19,601 bases of DNA from contig HF999741.1 of assembly GCA_000434215.1 (NCBI GenBank), forward strand, positions 1 through 19,601, given 5' to 3'. The DNA is from Bacteroides sp. CAG:144. Lineage in GTDB: Bacteria; Bacteroidota; Bacteroidia; Bacteroidales; UBA11471. This document shows positions 1 through 6,973 of this stretch, in pieces. The notes under the pieces are model-generated. The model searched no databases. It was not told the DNA's origin and saw only the letters and a list, made by a program, of their open reading frames with translations. Each line of letters starts with the position of its first letter. Within the stretch, counting starts at the first letter, position 1. Made by a program: the position numbers and the translations under genes.

Positions 1-887
1 CCGATGCCATGGAAAGTATCGTCAACGTCGCCGCCGGCGGTATAAGCCTTTATTGCATAAGACTCGCCTCCCGTCCCCGCGACGACAGCCACCCTTTCGG
101 ACACGGAAAGATAGAAATGATTTCGGCCTCAATGGAAGGAATACTCATCATTATGGCCGGTGCGATTATTATCTACCACGGCTTCGAACGACTGTTCACC
201 CCTTCCCCCCTCAGCCACCTCGATATAGGTATCTATATCACGGCAGCAGCCGGTATAGCCAATTACTTTCTGGGCATGCTCAGTATCAAAACGGGACGTA
301 AACACCGGTCCGAAGCACTTGTCGCCGGAGGCAAACATTTGCAATCGGACACCTATTCGACCATAGGGCTCGTCGCCGGTCTCATTCTTGTAAAAATTAC
401 CGGTATAACTCTCATTGATAGCCTCATGGCCTTGATTTTCGGTGGGCTCATCATTTTCACGGGAATCTCCATTTTACGCAAAACAATCGCCACACTTACC
501 GATAAAGCCGACCCGGAAAAACTTATGAGAACGGCTTCTATACTGAATAAATACCGACGAGACGACTGGATAGATATACATAACCTGAAAATCTTAGAAT
601 ACGGCTCTTACTATTTTATCGAGTGCGACCTCACTCTTCCCTGGTATTATACAGTAGCGCAAGGTCATCGAGCCTGTGAATCCCTTGAAGAAATCGTAAA
701 ACGGGAATCGGGCGAAAAAATAACTTTCTCGGTACATGCCGACTCTTGCAACGAAAGCCACTGCCGACATTGTCTGATAAGCGATTGCAAATACCGCCGA
801 AACGATTTTGTCGCCGAAGAACCCATCGACCTGCAACAAATAGTCGAAAGCGACGAGGAGCATTCTTCCGATGAAAAAAACATGTAA
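1..887 (+). CDS. Cation diffusion facilitator (CDF) family metal efflux transporter, 5'-truncated
   Basis: This is a partial gene. The reading frame is open to the left edge (first full codon at base 3), so the Met codon at base 9 is internal and TM1 plus part of TM2 are missing. CDF proteins export divalent cations (Zn, Fe, Mn or Co) across the inner membrane by proton antiport. Visible family marks are the TM2 segment D-A-M-E-S-I-V-N, whose Asp matches a transport-site Asp of E. coli YiiP; the D-D-S-H-P-F-G-H-G-K-I-E loop; and the TM5 H-L-Q-S-D motif (HxxxD), residues 110-114 counted from base 9. A cytoplasmic domain follows (D-I-H-N-L-K, V-H-A-D). The tail is Cys/His rich (C-x4-H-C-x2-H-C-x4-C) and ends in an acidic stretch. 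The family is clear; the metal cannot be told. No terminator is visible before the next promoter. Confidence 0.93.
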   Translation, partial: DAMESIVNVAAGGISLYCIRLASRPRDDSHPFGHGKIEMISASMEGILIIMAGAIIIYHGFERLFTPSPLSHLDIGIYITAAAGIANYFLGMLSIKTGRKHRSEALVAGGKHLQSDTYSTIGLVAGLILVKITGITLIDSLMALIFGGLIIFTGISILRKTIATLTDKADPEKLMRTASILNKYRRDDWIDIHNLKILEYGSYYFIECDLTLPWYYTVAQGHRACESLEEIVKRESGEKITFSVHADSCNESHCRHCLISDCKYRRNDFVAEEPIDLQQIVESDEEHSSDEKNM

Positions 888-922
888 TCCCAAGACATCA
901 AATTTGTATCGATATATCTCAA

Positions 923-949
923 TTTCTCCGAAAAATATATTTATCTTTG
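923..949 (+). promoter_or_regulatory. Bacteroidetes-type promoter of the B12 uptake operon
   Basis: TATCTTTG at 942-949 matches the Bacteroidetes -7 consensus TAnnTTTG. A weak -33 candidate, TTTC, lies at 923-926. The predicted start of transcription (about 953-956) falls exactly where the 5' strand of riboswitch stem P1 begins, which supports the call. Confidence 0.7.
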
Positions 950-954
950 CAGCC

Positions 955-1127
955 GTATTGGTTCGATGTATCCTATCGGGATACGGAGATTAAAAGGGAA
1001 TCGGGTGAAAATCCCGGACAGTCCCGCTGCTGTGAGTTCCATTACATATGCACAAGCCATCTCTAAGCCACTGGTTTCTACCGGGAAGGCTGCTTGTTGC
1101 AGGAATAAGTCAGAAGACCTGCCATAC
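955..1127 (+). ncRNA. Cobalamin (adenosylcobalamin) riboswitch
   Basis: This is an RNA aptamer in the 5' leader of the btuB-btuG operon; binding of B12 is expected to lower expression. The conserved core is readable. There is AAAGGGAA near 993-1000, then GGTGAAAATCC and CAGTCCCGCTGCTGTGA up to about 1035. GCCACTG lies at 1067-1073 and GGGAAGG at 1083-1089. The B12-box end AAGTCAGAAGACCTGCC lies at 1107-1123. GTAT at 955-958 can pair with ATAC at 1124-1127 to close P1. About 140 bases separate the aptamer from the btuB start. That stretch holds small hairpins (1144-1156 and 1219-1239) that could be part of the expression platform, but I cannot tell transcriptional from translational control. 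Confidence 0.96.
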
Positions 1128-1265
1128 ACTCCGCATTCAACAGCTTTCGAGGAAAGAGCCTGATTGAGCCACAATGTCAAAATTTTTTCGCGACTTCAGC
1201 TTTAAGGAATCTTTTTTACGGCTGCCCGTTTCAGAGCCGAGAATGCGCACAACACGGTTCTTGAC

Positions 1266-3281
1266 ATGAAACAGATAAAGAGACTCCGATGGTTTGTCGT
1301 TTTTCTTTTACCCCTGTTCGGCGGTAAAACGATCTCTCTACATGCGCAAAACCGCCTCGACTCGCTCCAACATCTGCAAGAACTGACCGTTACCGCCCGC
1401 CGACAAAACGAAGTAATCCCGCCACAAAAACTCTCCGGAGAAAAACTGAGACGTCTCAACAGTTTCTCCGTAGCCGATGCCATACGTTATTTCTCGGGGG
1501 TACAACTGAAAGACTACGGAGGGGTAGGCGGACTGAAAACCGTAAATATCCGTAGCTTGGGAGCCAACCATGTAGGAGTCTTTTATGACGGGATACAGCT
1601 GGGAAACGCTCAAAACGGACAAATAGATTTGGGAAAATTCTCCCTCGACAACATGGAGGAAATCTCCTTGTACAACGGGCAAAAAAGCGAAATCTTCCAG
1701 TCGGCCAAAGATTTCGGGAATTCGGGTGCCGTGTATCTGCGCAGCCGCCGGCCGCAATTTTCTGCAAATGAAAAATACCATTTGCGGTTAACGATGAAAT
1801 GCGGTTCATTCGGACTTGCCAATCCTTCTGTTTTATGGGAACAAAAAATCAATGACCGGGTAAGCAGCCTGTTCAACGCCGAATACACATATGCGACAGG
1901 ACGCTATAAATTCAGATATCGCCGAACCCTGCCCGACGGCTCTACGGCATACGACACTACTGCGGTACGCCAGAACGGAGACATCGAATCATTGCGCATC
2001 GAAGGTGGATTTTTCGGAACGACGCCAAACGGCAAATGGAATGCCAAAGTCTATTATTATGACTCGGAGAGAGGCATTCCCGGTCCTATACTCAACAACG
2101 TATGGCGACATGGTGAACGTCAGTGGGATCGAAATTTCTTTACACAAGGCAGCTGGCAGAACGACTTCGGCCGATATAAATTGCTCGTCAATGCCAAATA
2201 CGCTTACGACTACACCGAATACCTGCGCGATGATCCCAAAGAAATCTATATACACAACCACTACCGGCAACAAGAAGGATACCTCTCGGCAGCCCATTTG
2301 TTCCATCTTTTTTCATGGTGGGATATTTCTCTCTCGACCGATTTCCAATGGAACTACCTCGATGCCGACTTGCGCGACTTCGTTTATCCTACACGATACA
2401 CCGAAATGGCAGCCATTGCCACCTCCTTCCAATGGAAAGGGGTACATATACAAGGCAGCTTGTTAGGGACATTCATACAAGACAAGCTCGGGGATAAACG
2501 CATAACCGCATCTCCCCGGAAAAACGAATTCTCTCCCGCACTTTTTACCAACTATAAACCATTCGCCCGACACGATTTCCGGGTACGGGCATTCTGTAAA
2601 AAGTCTTTCCGCATGCCGACATTCAATGACCTTTATTATACCGATGTCGGGAATAAATATCTCAAACCGGAATATACCGTCCAGTACGACGGAGGGATTG
2701 TTTATCGGAAAAACTGGAAACAAAAATTTTTCCGATCGCTGGAAATACAAGCCGACGGATACTATAATATCGTTACCAATAAAATCATCGCTTACCCGAC
2801 CGGACGTCAATTCCGCTGGTCCATGCTCAATTTGGGCCGTGTGGAAATACGAGGTTGCGATATATCCGTACAGACGGTCTGGCAACTCGGGAAAGTAGAA
2901 ATGGGGCTGCACGGCAACTATACTTACCAAAAAGCACAGGATTTTACCAACCCCAAAAAAAAATTTTACGGCGACCAGATACCCTACACACCGCAACACA
3001 GCGGCTCGATACTATTATGGGGCACGTGGAAACGATGGAATCTCAATTACAGTTTTATCTACACGGGCGAAAGATACAGCAATTCCGAGAACATACCGGT
3101 AAATTATCTGCAACCCTGGTACACGAGCGACATTGCGCTAAGCCACACTTTTTCTATAAAAAAAGTAGGCTTCAAAGCCGCCTGCGAAGTCAGTAACCTA
3201 TTCAACCAACATTACGACGTTATCGTCAATTACCCGATGCCCGGAACGAACTTTAAAATCACTTTAACTATACAAATATGA
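1266..3281 (+). CDS. btuB: TonB-dependent outer-membrane receptor, BtuB-like vitamin B12 transporter
   Basis: The 671-residue precursor has a signal peptide (residues 1-28, ending L-H-A-Q). A TonB-box-like L-Q-E-L-T-V-T-A follows at 37-44, then a plug domain to about residue 150 (V-A-D-A-I-R-Y-F-S-G-V-Q, N-I-R-S-L-G, G-V-F-Y-D-G-I). The rest is a long barrel with aromatic-rich strands. The C-terminal strand ends F-K-I-T-L-T-I-Q-I, so the last residue is Ile rather than the usual Phe. There is no SusC-type N-terminal carboxypeptidase-like domain, so it resembles classic BtuB. Substrate assignment rests mainly on context: the cobalamin riboswitch upstream and the BtuG-like gene that overlaps its stop codon. 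It should carry corrinoids across the outer membrane using TonB energy. The ATG at 1266 is chosen because a full signal peptide follows at once. The riboswitch is expected to repress it when B12 is abundant. Confidence 0.92.
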   Translation: MKQIKRLRWFVVFLLPLFGGKTISLHAQNRLDSLQHLQELTVTARRQNEVIPPQKLSGEKLRRLNSFSVADAIRYFSGVQLKDYGGVGGLKTVNIRSLGANHVGVFYDGIQLGNAQNGQIDLGKFSLDNMEEISLYNGQKSEIFQSAKDFGNSGAVYLRSRRPQFSANEKYHLRLTMKCGSFGLANPSVLWEQKINDRVSSLFNAEYTYATGRYKFRYRRTLPDGSTAYDTTAVRQNGDIESLRIEGGFFGTTPNGKWNAKVYYYDSERGIPGPILNNVWRHGERQWDRNFFTQGSWQNDFGRYKLLVNAKYAYDYTEYLRDDPKEIYIHNHYRQQEGYLSAAHLFHLFSWWDISLSTDFQWNYLDADLRDFVYPTRYTEMAAIATSFQWKGVHIQGSLLGTFIQDKLGDKRITASPRKNEFSPALFTNYKPFARHDFRVRAFCKKSFRMPTFNDLYYTDVGNKYLKPEYTVQYDGGIVYRKNWKQKFFRSLEIQADGYYNIVTNKIIAYPTGRQFRWSMLNLGRVEIRGCDISVQTVWQLGKVEMGLHGNYTYQKAQDFTNPKKKFYGDQIPYTPQHSGSILLWGTWKRWNLNYSFIYTGERYSNSENIPVNYLQPWYTSDIALSHTFSIKKVGFKAACEVSNLFNQHYDVIVNYPMPGTNFKITLTIQI

Positions 3282-4399
3282 AAAAAATTTTCTTTCTATC
3301 CACACTCTGTCTGCTCGCAATCCTGAGCAGCTGTCGCGACGACGACAATCAAATCAACGGGTCGAACAATTCCAATGTAACCGACGGTACCTCCGATGGA
3401 ATAAAAGGTTTTTACCTTCTCAATGAAGGACAAATGGGGGCAAACAACTCCACACTCGATTACTTCGACGCCACCTCTGGCATTTATAGCAGCAACATCT
3501 ATCCCGAACGAAACCCGACCGTCATAAAAGAACTCGGCGACACGGGCAACGACCTGAAAATCTACAAAGATAGGTTATATGCCGTCATGAACGGTTCGCA
3601 CAAAGTAGAAATCATGACAGCCGACAGTGCCAAACATATCGCCGACGTAGATATACCCAACGGCCGTTTCATCTGCTTCGACGGCGATTATGCCTATGTC
3701 AGCTCGTATGTAGGAGCAAGCTGGGGTAATGGAGAAGTTTTGGGTGCCGTATATAAATTCGACACGAAAACGACGACAATCGTAGATTCGGTATATGTAG
3801 GCTATCAACTCGAAGAAATGGCTATTGTCAACAGGAAACTCTATGTTGCCAATTCGGGCGGATTGCATGCCGGGTACGACAATACCGTATCGGTCATCGA
3901 CTTAAACGATTTTACAGTAACCGGTAACATTACCGTAGACATAAACCTGTTCCGCCTGAGAAGTGACAACAAAGGCCACCTCTATGTAAGTTCTCGCGGA
4001 AACTACGTTGATATACCCGCCAATCTTTACGTCATAGATACGGAAAACGACGTTGTTTCCGACACGCTGAATATCGCCGTTACCGATCTGTGTATTGTCG
4101 GAGATACCGCTTATACTTATGCATCGGAGTATAGCTATGAAACCAACTCTTATGCATATAGCTACCATACCATCAACCTGAATACACGCGAAATCGCCGA
4201 AGCCCGATTCATTACCGACGAAACAACTCTGACATCGCTCTATGGCATCGCCGTGGATCCCGACACCAAAGAAGTATATCTGACCGATGCCGGTGATTAT
4301 AGCAACAGCGGAACCATTTACTGCTTCAACCCCGACGGAACACTCAAATGGAAAGCCGATACCGGCGTAAGTCCAGCTCATTTTGCATGGCAGTATTAA
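3278..4399 (+). CDS. btuG: BtuG-like surface lipoprotein (YncE/DUF5074-type beta-propeller), B12-binding partner of BtuB
   Basis: This 373-residue lipoprotein has a signal sequence ending in lipobox L-S-S-C (Cys19). An acidic run, R-D-D-D, follows the Cys and resembles the Bacteroidetes lipoprotein export signal for surface display. The mature part has repeated beta-propeller blades, for example G-F-Y-L-L-N-E-G, R-L-Y-A-V-M-N-G-S-H-K-V, Y-A-Y-V-S-S-Y, K-L-Y-V-A-N-S-G and H-L-Y-V-S-S-R-G-N-Y. The blades have the 'LYV.N....V.V.D' pattern of YncE-like propellers. In Bacteroides, BtuG is a surface lipoprotein that binds B12 very tightly and caps BtuB; its gene sits next to btuB. Here ATG at 3278 overlaps the btuB stop in ATGA, implying translational coupling under the same riboswitch. 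The family and role are well supported by context; B12 binding itself is inferred. Confidence 0.87.
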   Translation: MKKIFFLSTLCLLAILSSCRDDDNQINGSNNSNVTDGTSDGIKGFYLLNEGQMGANNSTLDYFDATSGIYSSNIYPERNPTVIKELGDTGNDLKIYKDRLYAVMNGSHKVEIMTADSAKHIADVDIPNGRFICFDGDYAYVSSYVGASWGNGEVLGAVYKFDTKTTTIVDSVYVGYQLEEMAIVNRKLYVANSGGLHAGYDNTVSVIDLNDFTVTGNITVDINLFRLRSDNKGHLYVSSRGNYVDIPANLYVIDTENDVVSDTLNIAVTDLCIVGDTAYTYASEYSYETNSYAYSYHTINLNTREIAEARFITDETTLTSLYGIAVDPDTKEVYLTDAGDYSNSGTIYCFNPDGTLKWKADTGVSPAHFAWQY

Positions 4400-4410
4400 A
4401 ACTCCGACAA

Positions 4411-4440
4411 AAAAGGCATCGAAAATTTTCGATGCCTTTT
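4411..4440. terminator. Perfectly palindromic bidirectional terminator between btuG and the FolK-like gene
   Basis: The 30 bases are identical to their own reverse complement: a GC-containing arm AAAAGGCATCGAAAA followed directly by its complement. The A-tract on one side and T-tract on the other let it act on both strands. It lies 11 bases after the btuG stop and about 38 bases beyond the stop of the convergent minus-strand gene. Confidence 0.88.
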
Positions 4441-4478
4441 CTTACAAATACCATATTGGGCCGACAAATTGTACTATC

Positions 4479-4862
4479 TCAAAGCAGCCCCAACTGTTCC
4501 AGCCCGATACGCATATACTCCTGCCCCATATCCCGTTGCCGCAACACCGCCCCGTCCCACATGACAATATCTATATCGAGAGGTATGAGTGCTACAGCAT
4601 CAGAATGTCGGACACGTCCGTAATCACTTTCCATTGTTTTAAAAAACAATCTCAAAGTTTCATAATCATCGGTCGTCGAAAATCGGGCTACGGCATTGCA
4701 ATAGTCGGGCTGCCCCGCACAACGCCCCACCGCCGGAGTTGTATATATCGAAGATACTTGAAAAGAATAAAAACGATTTTTCAACTCTTCGCAGGCTTTC
4801 TCTACACGCTCTCTTTTATCGGGGACATTTGACCCGATGCTGATGATCGCCTCCCGTCCCAT
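4479..4862 (-). CDS. folK: FolK-like protein (HPPK family), divergent
   Basis: This resembles 6-hydroxymethyl-7,8-dihydropterin pyrophosphokinase, which passes pyrophosphate from ATP to the pterin in folate synthesis. Family marks are A-I-I-S-I-G-S-N near the N-terminus, S-S-I-Y-T-T-P-A-V, D-Y-C-N-A-V-A, and Y-G-R-V-R followed nine residues later by L-D-I-D-I, the two metal-binding Asp. It is short (about 127 residues; E. coli FolK has 159). It also lacks the W-G-P-R loop before L-D-I-D, reading A-V-A-L-I-P there, and lacks the usual His/Arg-rich C-terminal segment. It may be a paralogue rather than the housekeeping enzyme. In-frame ATGs lie at 4892, 4871 and 4862. I prefer 4862, which puts the GSN motif at the usual distance; a promoter at 4903-4910 would leave almost no leader for 4892. 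It stands alone, convergent with btuG. Confidence 0.8.
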   Translation of the reverse strand: MGREAIISIGSNVPDKRERVEKACEELKNRFYSFQVSSIYTTPAVGRCAGQPDYCNAVARFSTTDDYETLRLFFKTMESDYGRVRHSDAVALIPLDIDIVMWDGAVLRQRDMGQEYMRIGLEQLGLL

Positions 4863-4902
4863 TTTATCCATGACTCGATCTCTTATTTTCAAAACGTATT
4901 TA

Positions 4903-4910
4903 CAAAAGTA
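4903..4910 (-). promoter_or_regulatory. Putative -7 box for the FolK-like gene
   Basis: Read on the minus strand this is TACTTTTG, matching TAnnTTTG. It would start transcription near 4898, a few bases before the first possible ATG (4892), so it favours the starts at 4871 or 4862. No clear -33 element is seen. Confidence 0.45.
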
Positions 4911-4983
4911 GTATTTTCTTTACAGAATAAGGAAGAAAGCCGGGAACAAAAACATTTTGTATAAAAATACGACACATAAACTT

Positions 4984-5013
4984 TTTGGAATACCGATAAA
5001 ACTCGTACCTTTG
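4984..5013 (+). promoter_or_regulatory. Bacteroidetes-type promoter of the YidE/AspT-family transporter
   Basis: TTTG (-33) at 4984-4987 and TACCTTTG (-7) at 5006-5013 are separated by 18 bases, close to the phylum's usual spacing. It leaves a leader of about 100 bases before the ATG at 5120. I see no recognisable riboswitch in that leader. Confidence 0.72.
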
Positions 5014-5119
5014 CACCGACAATTCAAAATAGGGTTTCCCTCTCTTTTTTCCACACAAGGACAAAGGCGGGGCAATCTTATTTTTTATTTCATAAAATAT
5101 TTACATACAAACTATTACA

Positions 5120-6799
5120 ATGGACTGGATTCAAAATCTATTGTTTGCGACCAACTCGGTGGCCCATACGGTCATATTGTATGCCTTTGTTATTGCATTG
5201 GGGGTATACTTGGGCAAACTGAAAATCTTCGGGATTTCGTTGGGCGTAACATTCGTATTGTTCGTAGGGCTGTTTGTCAGCCATTTCGGATTTACCGCCG
5301 AACAGAACATACTGCATTTTACCAAAGAATTCGGATTGATACTTTTTGTATACTCCATCGGTTTACAAGTAGGCCCGGGATTCTTTTCCTCTTTCAAAAG
5401 AGGCGGCATGCAACTCAATCTGCTTGCAGTGGGAGTCGTCTTGCTGAACCTTATCGTCGTGTGTGTCATTTATGCTATATCGCACGACCGGGTATCGATG
5501 CCCGAACTGGTAGGTATCCTATCGGGTGCCGTAACCAATACACCGGGTCTCGGTGCCGCCCAACAAACGCTTTCGCAGTTGCAATTCGATGGTAAGCTGA
5601 CCGAAATTCCCGAAATCGCATCGGGATATGCGGCCGCGTATCCGCTGGGCGTCATCGGTATCATTCTTGCCATGATCATCGTCCGTTACCTCTTCCGTAT
5701 CAATAACGATGAAGAGACCAAACGTCTGGAAGCCGAAAAAGAGGCCAGCACTCTGGTTCCCCACATCGTTACTTATAAAGTGGAGAATCCCCTCATCGTC
5801 GGACGGACACTCGAAAAACTCGCCCTCCTGATAGATCGTAACTTCGTCGTATCGCGCATACAGAAAGAAGGAGAGGTCATGATACCCGATGATAATACCG
5901 TCATCGGAAAAGACGACTTGTTACTTATCGTTCTCTCGGAAGAAGACGAAGATGCCATGAAAGCATTTATCGGTCCGATTGTAGAAATGGACTGGGAAGC
6001 TATTCCCTCACCTATCGTTTCGAGACGTATCGTCGTTACCAAACCCGAGTACAACGGTCATACAGTGGGTTCGTTACGCCTGCGCATGGGATACCGGTTG
6101 AATGCGACCAGACTGAACCGTGCCGGTGTAGACCTGCTCGTTACCCCCAACCTCGAACTGCAAATGGGCGACCGTCTCACGGTCGTAGGCCGGCAAGAAG
6201 ATATAGCACGGCTGGCTTCTCGGCTGGGGAACTCGATGAAACGTCTCAACGAACCCAATATGATCACCATATTCATAGGGATTTTCCTCGGTATATTGCT
6301 GGGAAGCATTCCCTTATCGATACCGGGTATGTCATCGTCGATGAAACTCGGACTGGCCGGAGGTCCGCTCGTGGTGGCTATACTTATCGGTCGATTCGGG
6401 CATAAGATGAAACTGGTAACTTACACCTCGACCAGTGCCAGCCTTATGTTACGGGAAATAGGAATATGCCTCTTCCTCGCCAGTGTCGGCATCGAGGCAG
6501 GTGGAAATTTTGTCGACACCGTATTCTCCGACGATGGTTTGCTATGGGTATTGTGGGGATTCCTTATCACCATCATACCGATGCTCGTTATAGGAATCAT
6601 CAGCCGCTGGTACTATAAACTCAATTACTTCACAATCATGGGATTGCTTTCGGGTAGTATGACCGATCCTCCCGCTTTGGCATACGCTAACAAGGTATCG
6701 GGCAACGACGCTCCGGCCGTGGCTTATTCCACGGTATATCCTTTGACCATGTTCCTTCGGGTACTTACTGCTCAGTTACTCATACTTATTTTTATATAA
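5120..6799 (+). CDS. YidE/YbjL/AspT-type putative transporter with two RCK_C (TrkA-C) domains
   Basis: This 559-residue inner-membrane protein has the layout of the aspartate:alanine exchanger family. About five hydrophobic segments (residues 1-195) precede a cytoplasmic insert holding two TrkA-C/RCK_C domains (about 211-285 and 294-368), followed by about five more segments. The two membrane halves carry matching motifs: [11 protein letters not shown] near 136 and [10 protein letters not shown] near 512, as expected for an inverted-repeat fold. RCK_C domains usually bind small ligands and gate transport. Known AspT swaps aspartate for alanine, but the substrate here is unknown. The ATG at 5120 gives the usual N-terminus (M-D-W-I). 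It is a single-gene unit with its own promoter and terminator. Confidence 0.9.
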   Translation: MDWIQNLLFATNSVAHTVILYAFVIALGVYLGKLKIFGISLGVTFVLFVGLFVSHFGFTAEQNILHFTKEFGLILFVYSIGLQVGPGFFSSFKRGGMQLNLLAVGVVLLNLIVVCVIYAISHDRVSMPELVGILSGAVTNTPGLGAAQQTLSQLQFDGKLTEIPEIASGYAAAYPLGVIGIILAMIIVRYLFRINNDEETKRLEAEKEASTLVPHIVTYKVENPLIVGRTLEKLALLIDRNFVVSRIQKEGEVMIPDDNTVIGKDDLLLIVLSEEDEDAMKAFIGPIVEMDWEAIPSPIVSRRIVVTKPEYNGHTVGSLRLRMGYRLNATRLNRAGVDLLVTPNLELQMGDRLTVVGRQEDIARLASRLGNSMKRLNEPNMITIFIGIFLGILLGSIPLSIPGMSSSMKLGLAGGPLVVAILIGRFGHKMKLVTYTSTSASLMLREIGICLFLASVGIEAGGNFVDTVFSDDGLLWVLWGFLITIIPMLVIGIISRWYYKLNYFTIMGLLSGSMTDPPALAYANKVSGNDAPAVAYSTVYPLTMFLRVLTAQLLILIFI

Positions 6800-6816
6800 A
6801 GTAAAAGATTCTATTC

Positions 6817-6851
6817 CGACAAAAACCGTCTTTGAAAGACGGTTTTTGTCG
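6817..6851 (+). terminator. Rho-independent terminator after the YidE/AspT-type gene
   Basis: The stem is perfect: 16 pairs (arm CGACAAAAACCGTCTT) around a 3-base loop TGA, followed by GTTTTCGG. It lies 17 bases after the stop codon. The stem includes A- and T-tracts, so it might also act on the other strand, though no minus-strand gene ends there. Confidence 0.9.
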
Positions 6852-6916
6852 TTTTCGGCCTTTACCGAGAAAATGGAGAGATTCGTCGATAAAATAAACC
6901 CTTCCCTACATTGTAA

Positions 6917-6948
6917 TTGTAAAGAGAAAAACAGTTTCATTACCTTTG
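6917..6948 (+). promoter_or_regulatory. Promoter of the efflux/two-component operon
   Basis: TACCTTTG (-7) lies at 6941-6948 and TTG (-33) at 6917-6919, with a 21-base spacer. The leader is only about 20 bases. TTGTAA occurs at 6911-6916, 6917-6922 and 6946-6951, overlapping both promoter elements; it could be a regulator contact site or chance in AT-rich DNA. Confidence 0.7.
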
Positions 6949-6973
6949 TAATATAATTTATTATCGAAACTCT

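Noticed and set aside
966..1163. 65-residue plus-strand open frame just before btuB
   Set aside because: It lies inside the cobalamin riboswitch; its sequence is explained by conserved RNA structure and has no protein-like features.
4957..5595. 212-residue plus-strand open frame upstream of and overlapping the YidE/AspT-type gene
   Set aside because: It crosses the promoter and then reads the transporter gene in another frame; the real gene has strong conserved motifs.
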